A DNA stretch of 64,000 bases, taken from positions 186,001-250,000 of the forward strand of contig NZ_JACJTQ010000002.1 of NCBI RefSeq assembly GCF_014698735.1, in the 5' to 3' direction. The position numbers and the translations under genes are program-made. The DNA comes from Anabaena catenula FACHB-362. GTDB lineage: Bacteria > Cyanobacteriota > Cyanobacteriia > Cyanobacteriales > Nostocaceae. The notes under the pieces are model-generated. The model was given only the letters and a program-made list of their open reading frames with translations, was not told the DNA's origin and searched no databases. This document shows positions 10,077-16,628 of this stretch, piece by piece (the stretch's first letter is position 1; every line of letters begins with the position of its first letter).

Positions 10077-10264
10077 AGGGTGTATAAGCTAGAAGAACCT
10101 CTCCCTAACCCTCTCCTCTTAGGAGAGGGAACATGAAAAGAAAAGATAAGTGGTGAAACGGGGAGTTTTAAAGCCTCTTCCCTTGTAGGGTAGAGGTTTA
10201 CCAGAGGGGTTTTGAGTTACAAACATCCTATAAAATCTAATAAAATATACAGGATTTATTTATT

Positions 10265-11044
10265 GTGGGTTGGAAAGCGATCGCTCGTTCTGCTATGGGA
10301 ACAAGTCATCAAGAGCAAAAAATACCTTGTCAAGATTGCGGAGATTATCGCATTTTTAATGATGTGATTGTCGGTGTGGTTGCTGATGGTGCGGGTAGTG
10401 CTAAATCTTCTCATATTGGTTCTAAATTGGCGGTAAAAACTGTAATTAAATGCTTTACTGATATTAATGAACTTCCTGATAAACAAGGTTTTTCTCAACC
10501 ACTTTCGGAAATAGAAGCTAAGGAAGTTTTTACTAAATTTGTCAAGGAAGTTATTACTGCGTTAAACAAACAAGCAGTTAATAAAGGTTATTCATTTCAT
10601 GATTTAGCTTGTACTCTTTTAGTTTTTGTGGCTACTCCTGAATGGGTTGCAGCGATGCAAATTGGGGATGGATTTATGGTGGTGCGTTCCCAAGATGCGG
10701 AATATCAATTGTTGTTTGAACCAGATAAGGGGGAATTTTTCAACGAAACAACTTTTGTGACTTCAGCTAATGCGCTGGAGGAAATGCAAGTACAGGTAAT
10801 TTCAGGAAAACAAGAGTTTATTTGTGCTTCTACTGATGGATTAGAAAAAGTTGCAATTCGCTTAAGTGACTGGAAACCTCATCCGCCATTTTTTAAACCT
10901 TTGGAGGAATATTTGCGAGAAACAGATAACCCAGGAGGAAATGATGATAATTATATTATTGATTTTCTCAATTCGGAAAGGTTAAATTCTCGCACTGATG
11001 ATGATAAAACTTTGCTTTTGTGTCTCTTTGAAGAAGAGATTTAG
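10265..11044 (+). CDS. PP2C-family serine/threonine phosphatase (TerY-P triad)
   Basis: A 259-residue PP2C-like protein starting at GTG. It has the metal-binding aspartates of the family: VVADGAGSAKSS (motif 2), MQIGDGFMVV, and ASTDGLEK, with GGNDDNYIIDF resembling the final DN motif. The N-terminal GTSHQEQKIPCQDCG fits the QD motif that precedes metal site 1. It should dephosphorylate targets of the neighbouring kinase. Separated from the vWA gene by 188 bp that contain a short inverted repeat (CCTCTCCTCTTAGGAGAGG near 10111), and from the kinase gene by an inverted-repeat element. Confidence 0.87.
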   Translation: MGWKAIARSAMGTSHQEQKIPCQDCGDYRIFNDVIVGVVADGAGSAKSSHIGSKLAVKTVIKCFTDINELPDKQGFSQPLSEIEAKEVFTKFVKEVITALNKQAVNKGYSFHDLACTLLVFVATPEWVAAMQIGDGFMVVRSQDAEYQLLFEPDKGEFFNETTFVTSANALEEMQVQVISGKQEFICASTDGLEKVAIRLSDWKPHPPFFKPLEEYLRETDNPGGNDDNYIIDFLNSERLNSRTDDDKTLLLCLFEEEI

Positions 11045-11049
11045 AAATT

Positions 11050-11178
11050 GTAGGTTGGGTTGTTCGCGTTAGCGTTGCGAAGCAATAGAATGAAACCCAA
11101 CATTTTCAATATTTATGAGATTTTGTTGGGTTATGCCTTCGGCACGCTCCGCGAACGCAAAGCCTCAACCCAACCTAC
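11050..11178. repeat. Inverted-repeat element between PP2C and kinase genes
   Basis: A 129-bp element bounded by GTAGGTTGGGTT (11050-11061) and its exact complement AACCCAACCTAC (11167-11178), with a second internal inverted pair (ACCCAACA / TGTTGGGT). It starts six bases after the phosphatase stop and ends before the kinase start. A related 122-bp element with the same ends lies at 47221-47342. This looks like a MITE-type repeat, and the transcript would fold into a long hairpin. Confidence 0.8.
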
Positions 11179-11224
11179 AGATTTTAGGATTTTAGAAATA
11201 TATAACCCATCTAATTAAAATTCT

Positions 11225-12838
11225 ATGACAGTTCTTACTTGTGCCAGTACGGGGAAATCAATTACTCTATTGGGTGAAGAGATTGCTAATAGTGGTGAAG
11301 CGAAAGTTTGGCGAACTAATCAAAATGGTTATTTAGCTAAAATTTACCATACTCCAACACCTGAACGGGTGCAGAAGTTAGCGGTAATGATAGCACATCC
11401 ACCCACAGAGCCAAATTCCCATCTTAATCATGTTTCTTTTGCTTGGCCTAAGTCGGCGTTGAAAAATGCTCAGGGTGATTGTGTGGGCTTTTTGATGCCA
11501 GAAATTAAAGATGGAAAAGAACTTCTTGATGTTTATAATCCCCGTCGTCGTCAAGCTTTAAAACTTGAGATTGATTGGCGGTTTCTGCACACAACGGCGC
11601 TGAATATTGTTTCAATTATTGAAGCACTGCACGCTGCTGGTTATGTTTTGGGAGATATTAAACCACAAAATATTTTAGTGAATAATCGGGCTTTACCTTC
11701 AATTATTGATACAGATTCTTTTCAGGTGAAAAATCCGAAAAATGGTAAGGTTTATAATTGTTTAGTTGGTTCTGAGGGATATACACCACCGGAACTGATT
11801 GGTAAAGATTTTGATAGTATTGAGCAAACGGAAGTACATGATAGATTCCGGTTAGGAGTAATTATCTATCAATTATTATTTGGTGGTAATAATCCTTTTC
11901 AGGGAAAGTGGACTGGTGCGGGGGAAACTCCAGACATAAATGAACTTATCCGTCAGGGTTTATGGGTTAATGGATCAACTAATTTAATTGCAGCAGTAGC
12001 AAGAACAATTCCCCTGGAGATTGTTCATCCAGAGATTCAGCAATGTTTTCTGAGATGCTTTAATGATGGGCATAAAAATCCTAATTTCCGCCCTACGGCT
12101 AGGAAGTGGTTGGAGGCGTTAAAGGTAGGGAATGATAGGCTAACTATATGTGGCAGGGTAGATAGTCATTACTATAGTAGAACTTATGGTAAATGCTATT
12201 GGTGCGATCGCTCTACAAATCTTGGTATTGATATTTTTCCTGGTGTTGTGACAGCAAAACCATCTGTTGTTGTGGAATCAACAGCAACATTTACTACAAA
12301 TACTTCATCTTTAGTTCAGCAAACTCAATCTCAACCTCATAGTCAACCTGTAACAACTCACGCACTTCAAACAACCCTTTCCGTAAAGAATACCAAGCCG
12401 AGAAAATTTGTACTAGCAAGTGCCATATTGGGATTAATGGGAATTTCAATTTCTTTTTTCTATGTGCGTCATAGTCTGTTGCAGACTAATATGCAAACCA
12501 ATAATGCTTCCTCACAATCAGGGGCAAGGGCTGCTTGTCGGGAGTGTAATACAAATTATCCAGATTGGGCGAGAAGAAGAGGCGTTGAGGGCAGGGTTGA
12601 AGTAGCTGTTGATACGGATGCAGAGGGCAATGTTACTAATGTGCGTTTGTTGAGATCCAGTGGTAATGAGAGATTAGATGCAGAACATTTGGAACGAGCG
12701 CGGAAGTGGAAACTAAAGCAAAGTTCAGGTGGTAGACAAGGGGTAACGATTGGGACTGAATATGCGATCGCAGGTTCTCAACGTTATCGTGAACTTCAAA
12801 AGAGGAAGACACTCCAAAAGCAGAATAAACAGATATGA
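11225..12838 (+). CDS. TerY-P-type protein kinase fused to a TonB-like C-terminal domain
   Basis: A 537-residue protein. Residues about 15-300 form a Ser/Thr-kinase-like domain. K39 (LAKIY) is the likely ATP lysine and D144 in GDIKPQNIL the catalytic Asp; DTDSF (162-166) stands in place of DFG, as seen in TerY-P kinases. VGSEGYTPPE is the activation-segment end. Residues 309-327 hold C309, H315, C324 and C327, a possible zinc site. A transmembrane helix lies at about 395-414, then a TonB-type C-terminal domain (about 435-520: YPDWARRRGVEGRVEVAV, then VRLLRSSGNERLDA). The topology predicts a cytoplasmic kinase and a periplasmic TonB module. The third gene of the vWA-PP2C-kinase row. Confidence 0.87.
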   Translation: MTVLTCASTGKSITLLGEEIANSGEAKVWRTNQNGYLAKIYHTPTPERVQKLAVMIAHPPTEPNSHLNHVSFAWPKSALKNAQGDCVGFLMPEIKDGKELLDVYNPRRRQALKLEIDWRFLHTTALNIVSIIEALHAAGYVLGDIKPQNILVNNRALPSIIDTDSFQVKNPKNGKVYNCLVGSEGYTPPELIGKDFDSIEQTEVHDRFRLGVIIYQLLFGGNNPFQGKWTGAGETPDINELIRQGLWVNGSTNLIAAVARTIPLEIVHPEIQQCFLRCFNDGHKNPNFRPTARKWLEALKVGNDRLTICGRVDSHYYSRTYGKCYWCDRSTNLGIDIFPGVVTAKPSVVVESTATFTTNTSSLVQQTQSQPHSQPVTTHALQTTLSVKNTKPRKFVLASAILGLMGISISFFYVRHSLLQTNMQTNNASSQSGARAACRECNTNYPDWARRRGVEGRVEVAVDTDAEGNVTNVRLLRSSGNERLDAEHLERARKWKLKQSSGGRQGVTIGTEYAIAGSQRYRELQKRKTLQKQNKQI

Positions 12839-12847
12839 TCACCTGTT

Positions 12848-13290
12848 AAATGAGGTCAAGAAATAAAATGCTAAAAATATTGTGGTTTTAGCATCTTGCC
12901 CGTCTTTGTGTACCTGGATTCAAGGAAAATATATATGATCATGCTGATATCTTTGCTCAAGCTGAACCGACGCAATACCAAATAGCATTGGATATTTTCA
13001 ATTCAGCCAAAGAATACTGGGAAGCTAATAATATTTCTTTCAAGTTTTTAGTTATTAACAAATAGGTAAAGTGGCTTTTTCACTATTTGGAGATTGTTTA
13101 TTGTCGTTGTCTGAATCAGGATGTCCAGGATTTAAGGATGTAGAGGATTGCAATTTGTAGATTCTCTGTGAATATTGAATGCTGATGAATATTAATTCAG
13201 ATAAAAAATATATTTATTTCCTATCATTTACAAAAACCATAAGTGATCAAAAATATCCTGTTAATCCTCTAATCCTGGATATCCTGATTC
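12848..13290. repeat. Left copy of a ~440-bp direct repeat
   Basis: Closely similar to 14256-14699 in the same orientation. The match begins inside the last codons of an immunity-type gene (LNEVKK then stop here; VNEVKK then stop in the right copy). It continues through a small 65-codon gene and ends in a GGAT-rich repeat. The left copy therefore looks like the leftover tail of an earlier toxin-immunity cassette, adjoining the kinase gene by ten bases. Confidence 0.85.
12868..13065 (+). pseudogene. Inactivated copy of the small gene at 14277
   Basis: Colinear with 14277-14474 over its full length of 66 codons and ends at the same LVINK then TAG. It has a nonsense TAG where the intact copy has GAG (MLKILWF then stop at codon 8) and scattered substitutions such as CVPGFKEN for CVHELKEN. 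No indel was seen, so this is a recent point-mutation loss. It belongs to the left copy of the long direct repeat. Confidence 0.82.
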
Positions 13291-13296
13291 AGACAA
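13109..13296. repeat. GGAT-rich inverted-repeat element
   Basis: Bounded by TGTCTGAATCAGGATGTCCA and onward (13109-13149) and its near-complement (13254-13296, ATCCTGGATATCCTGATTCA region), giving about 40-bp terminal inverted repeats around a 105-bp core. The same unit recurs at 14517-14698. Single arms occur at 15583-15615 and, in tandem, at 63090-63200. No protein is encoded, so it resembles a MITE or a REP-like family. Confidence 0.75.
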
Positions 13297-13367
13297 TTTA
13301 ATTATTCCCTGTCTTCCTTTATAATCAAAATACTAAACAATAGAAATAGCCAAACAGGAGTAAATAG

Positions 13368-13769
13368 ATTATTAATAATCAACCTCAACTACTTCCAGGA
13401 GAAGGAAGTGTAGGCACTTATGGATACTTACTCAAAGCCGGACGTAGAGGTGATAACCTCACACCTCATCATATACCTGCGGATGCTTTTATGAAAGCCA
13501 AAGTTCCGCTTAATTATACAACAGATCAAGGATTTGCCATTATGATGGAACATTTATCACCAGGAAAAGGAGGTCGTCATCGGCAAACAATGTCTTACGG
13601 TAAACGCCCTAATTTAAACCTATCGCCCAGAGAAGCATTAGCACAAGAAATTTGGGATGTACGTTGTATTTATCTTCGTCAAGGTTTGTATAATAGAGAA
13701 ATCAGGGAAAGTTTGCAAACATTAATCAGACAGAATAAATCTACTTGGCCATGGATTTTTGAGAAATAA
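13368..13769 (+). CDS. Small HNH/EndoVII-like toxin nuclease, apparent ATT start
   Basis: The open frame begins after a TAG at 13365-13367 and encodes 133 residues. The first ATG (13491) would remove the conserved core, which lies upstream: GTYGYLLKAGRRGDNLTPHH, then IP. The paired histidines in LTPHHIP and the later MMEHLSPGKGGRHRQTMSYG region recall HNH/ENDO VII-type nuclease domains at the C-termini of polymorphic toxins. An AGGAG at 13356-13360 sits seven bases before ATT (13368), so an ATT start, or a former ATG mutated to ATT, is the best reading. Followed after 11 bp by a putative immunity gene. Domain assignment is from motif recall and is moderate. Confidence 0.65.
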   Translation: MINNQPQLLPGEGSVGTYGYLLKAGRRGDNLTPHHIPADAFMKAKVPLNYTTDQGFAIMMEHLSPGKGGRHRQTMSYGKRPNLNLSPREALAQEIWDVRCIYLRQGLYNREIRESLQTLIRQNKSTWPWIFEK

Positions 13770-13780
13770 GGGACAAAACA

Positions 13781-14275
13781 ATGAATCAAAATAATTTATT
13801 GGCAACCTTGCAAGAAAATCGCTTAATGCAAACAGAAGAACAAGTTACAAATTTTGAAAATGCTTTAGCTGAAATAGCTGAAAATCCTGATGAAAATAAT
13901 TTATCTGCCTATCATCTAATTTTAGATGATCAATGTCAACAGCCAGAAGTGATGTTTAGCTTAATTCATTTTCTCGAATCTTTTGATATGGAAAAACAAA
14001 TTACAGCATTTATTAATGTTGTGCCTCAATTAATGATAACAGCACCTGAATGGACAAAAATTATTCACAACCGGATTTTAAATGATGTATCAGCGTGTGG
14101 AGTTTATTGTCACGATCTAGAATTAATAAATCGTAAAAACCCTCATCATTTTATCTATGATCTGTTAAAAGAAAGTGTTATTAATCATATAGAAAGACCT
14201 CGTGGTATTTTAGTAGGAGAACTAGCAGAACCTCATTCTTTGGCAAGACTACAAGTAAATGAGGTCAAGAAATAA
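13781..14275 (+). CDS. Putative immunity protein (Imm30-like)
   Basis: A 164-residue, acidic, helix-rich protein. The segment VMFSLIHFLESFDMEKQITA, followed by FINVVPQLMITAPEWTKII, resembles what I recall of the Imm30 family of polymorphic-toxin immunity proteins common in Nostoc; no search could be run. It directly follows the HNH-like toxin (11-bp gap) and has no signal peptide, as expected for a cytoplasmic antidote. Its stop is one base before the next small gene's ATG, so translation is probably coupled. Confidence 0.6.
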   Translation: MNQNNLLATLQENRLMQTEEQVTNFENALAEIAENPDENNLSAYHLILDDQCQQPEVMFSLIHFLESFDMEKQITAFINVVPQLMITAPEWTKIIHNRILNDVSACGVYCHDLELINRKNPHHFIYDLLKESVINHIERPRGILVGELAEPHSLARLQVNEVKK

Positions 14276-14699
14276 AATGCTAAAAATATTGTGGTTTGAG
14301 CATCTTGCCCGTCTTTGTGTACATGAATTAAAGGAAAATATATATGATCATGCTGATATCTTTTTTCAATCTGAACCGACACAGTACCAAATAGCATTGG
14401 ATATTTTAAATTCAGCCAAAGAATACTGGGAAGCTAATCATATTCCTCTCAAGTTTTTAGTTATTAACAAATAGGTAAAGTTGCTTTTTCATTATTTGGA
14501 GATTGTTTGTTGTGGTTGTCAGAATCAGGATAACCAGGATTTTAGGATGTACAGGATTGTTATTTATAGCTTTTCTGTGAATATTGAATGCTCATGAATG
14601 TTAATTCAGATAAAAAATATATTTTCTATCATTCAGAAAAACCTATATTTCCTAAAAAATATCCTGTTTGTTAATCCTCTAATCCTGGATATCCTGATA
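14256..14699. repeat. Right copy of the ~440-bp direct repeat
   Basis: Matches 12848-13290 from the last immunity codons through the small gene and the GGAT-rich inverted element, ending at ATCCTGAT. It abuts a dispersed repeat (ATGGCTTGCGCCACGCTATC, 14699-14718). Together the two copies bracket the toxin-immunity cassette, so homologous recombination between them would delete it cleanly. Confidence 0.85.
14277..14474 (+). CDS. Small hypothetical protein downstream of immunity gene
   Basis: A 65-residue protein from the ATG at 14277, one base after the immunity gene stop; an upstream ATG at 14259 in the same frame would overlap that gene. Features: MLKILWFEHLARLCVHELKE and an amphipathic C-terminal half ending in FLVINK. 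It is not recognised. Preservation as the intact member of a duplicated pair, and coupling to the immunity gene, suggest it is an accessory of the cassette. Confidence 0.55.
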   Translation: MLKILWFEHLARLCVHELKENIYDHADIFFQSEPTQYQIALDILNSAKEYWEANHIPLKFLVINK

Positions 14700-14782
14700 T
14701 GGCTTGCGCCACGCTATCAGACATTTTTCAACAAATGTATGATAAAATAATTGACAAACTAGCGTTGGGAAATTTTAAAAAT

Positions 14783-15103
14783 ATGCAAGTAACAATTGAT
14801 TTACCAGATAAATTAACAGCGAAAATTCTCAATAAATGGGGAAATTTACCGCAAAAAATACTCAGCAATCTTGTGTTAGAAGCCTTTCGTGAAAGATTAA
14901 TTGATTTTGATGAACTAAAAGATTTACTAAATTTTGCTTCTGATGCTGAATTCAAAGAATTTTTGATACAAAAAAATATTCTCCATTCCGCAGGTTTAAT
15001 TAATTTATATGGTGCTTGTGCTGATATTGATTTTGCGACGGATGAGAGAGGGATTTATCCTGAAACAGATGATGATTTAATTGGGGTTTTTAATGGAAAA
15101 TAA
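14783..15103 (+). CDS. UPF0175/VapB-like antitoxin
   Basis: A 106-residue protein from the ATG at 14783. The frame extends upstream to 14699 but that part lies in a dispersed repeat and is not coding-like. It begins MQVTIDLPDKLTAKILNKWG and has FELKDLL-type helices (IDFDELKDLLNF), resembling the UPF0175 or ribbon-helix antitoxins found beside PIN toxins. It overlaps the start of the PIN gene by 11 bases, the classic antitoxin-toxin arrangement with translational coupling. The family assignment is moderate; the antitoxin role rests mainly on position. Confidence 0.7.
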   Translation: MQVTIDLPDKLTAKILNKWGNLPQKILSNLVLEAFRERLIDFDELKDLLNFASDAEFKEFLIQKNILHSAGLINLYGACADIDFATDERGIYPETDDDLIGVFNGK

Positions 15104-15509
15104 TTCTTTAATTTATTTACTAGATACCAATGTTTGTATCATGTATCTCAAGGGTAAATCTCCTAGCATTAATTATCATCTTGATAATTTAGAACCTGAA
15201 AAAATAGCGGTTTGTTCTGTAGTTAAGGCTGAGTTATTTTATGGGTCTATGCGTAGTAATAATCCTCAAAAAGCTATCAATGTGCAAAAGATGTTTATAA
15301 AACAGTTTATTTCTTTACCTTTTGATGATGAATGTGCAGAAATTTATGGCAAAATTCGGGCTGATTTAGCAAATACTGGAACTCCTATTAGTTCAAATGA
15401 TATACAAATTGCTGCTATTGCTTTGGTTAACAATTTGATTTTAGTTACTCACAATGTCAGGGAATTTAGCCGAGTAAAAGGGTTACAAATTGAAGATTGG
15501 GAAGGGTAA
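15093..15509 (+). CDS. vapC: PIN-domain ribonuclease toxin (VapC type)
   Basis: A 138-residue PIN protein. It starts with IYLLDTNVCIMYLKG, whose D is the first catalytic acid, followed by the conserved Glu in SVVKAELFYGS and the C-terminal acids in PISSNDIQIAAIAL and HNVREFSRV. VapC toxins cleave tRNA or rRNA at defined sites and are held inactive by the partner antitoxin. I chose the ATG at 15093, which gives normal family spacing; 15081 (TTG) would add four residues. It overlaps the upstream antitoxin gene. Confidence 0.87.
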   Translation: MENNSLIYLLDTNVCIMYLKGKSPSINYHLDNLEPEKIAVCSVVKAELFYGSMRSNNPQKAINVQKMFIKQFISLPFDDECAEIYGKIRADLANTGTPISSNDIQIAAIALVNNLILVTHNVREFSRVKGLQIEDWEG

Positions 15510-15663
15510 TAATGGGTAAGTACCAGGGACATTATCTGTTTGATAACACTGATTAATAAACTGAAGGGATAATCCATTTTATTATCCTGTTAATCCTTTA
15601 ATCTTGTATCCCTGACGCACGCTACGCTATCAGACATTTTTCATCTAGTCAGGTATTTTTGGC
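15510..15663. repeat. Intergenic repeat arm
   Basis: Holds a single right-hand arm of the GGAT-rich family (15583-15615, ATTATCCTGTTAATCCTTTA), followed by a dispersed palindromic repeat (CGCACGCTACGCTATCAGAC, 15615-15634). The end of the latter, CTATCAGACATTTTTC, also occurs at 14713. No coding frame. Confidence 0.65.
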
Positions 15664-16116
15664 TTAATTGTGACTGCTAATTCCTTCAGTGGTTCGTCCA
15701 GTCATCTCACTAGGATGAATACGGTATAGTGCCATCTCCTCCCCACGACCCCAGGCATCAATCCAGGTGCGATTAATAGCCGGAGAAAGCGTGGGATTTT
15801 GCATTTTCACAAATTCCATCACCCGATCAATTTCTTGCTGTTCTGTAATGTGTTCGGCTCGACCTGTTACAGTAACGCTGCGCCAATGCTGGAGATCATT
15901 CACTTCTTCAACTTGCAAACATACCTCTGGATTTGCATCCATATACTTGGTCTTCATCCCCAGCGTGGTGAAAATATAAATATCTGGCTCGTCGAAATAA
16001 TATTGCATTGGCACAACATATGGATGTCCTTCCAGCGCACAAGCAAGATGTCCATGTCCTACTTTTTGCAAGAGATTATGGATCTCTTTTGCGCCCATTT
16101 CATCGATATCTAACAT
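15664..16116 (-). CDS. Pyridoxamine 5'-phosphate oxidase-like FMN-binding protein
   Basis: A 150-residue split-barrel protein of the PNPOx-like superfamily. GHGHLACALEGHPYVVPMQY, then IYIFTTLGMKTKYMDANPEV, then VTVTGRAEHI give the flavin-binding barrel strands. These proteins bind FMN or F420-type cofactors and act as oxidoreductases; the specific reaction is unknown. An AGGAG seven bases before the ATG (16116) supports the start. Length fits the short class, not the true PdxH. Confidence 0.85.
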   Translation of the reverse strand: MLDIDEMGAKEIHNLLQKVGHGHLACALEGHPYVVPMQYYFDEPDIYIFTTLGMKTKYMDANPEVCLQVEEVNDLQHWRSVTVTGRAEHITEQQEIDRVMEFVKMQNPTLSPAINRTWIDAWGRGEEMALYRIHPSEMTGRTTEGISSHN

Positions 16117-16628
16117 GGTTATTCTCCTGTTAAAGATTTAATTGATTTACAAGTAAGTTATGATGCACAAGTAAAGGAAAAATGATCCACTCCGCCTGTT
16201 TTTGGACTATCAACAATATCAGCTATGTATTTACCTAGTTTTATACAATCTATGAATACAAATTAGTATGATATCCTACTGTTATAAATCATGTTTAATT
16301 AACCTAATGCTTGCAAAAATTTGCTATTTGAGTTGAGCTTAAATGCCATTCTCATATAGCCACATCATATGATCAGTTCTAAGAATTAACCCTCTAACTT
16401 TAGTTAGAGACAACTAAGTAGTCCGGCATAAATATTTATTTGATTTATTTGTCGTTGGGATCAGTCTGCTCTTCCAGGGAGCGATCTTGCAGAGGGAAAG
16501 ACAGTTTTAGCCTAGTTCATCTTTCTTCACATAGTTGGAGACTTTTGGACTGGATGTTGTGTAATCATCAAAACTTACTATCACAAATCATTTAATAATA
16601 TATATAGAGCATCTAAAAAACAAGTGCT
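16117..16628. other. Intergenic region upstream of topA, with a hairpin
   Basis: About 510 bp between divergent genes. At 16392-16409, CTCTAACT-TT-AGTTAGAG forms a perfect 8-bp inverted repeat. It has no T-run, so it could be an operator or an RNA hairpin in a leader. The rest is AT-rich with no coding frame. The length suggests a long regulated leader for the topoisomerase gene. Confidence 0.45.
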
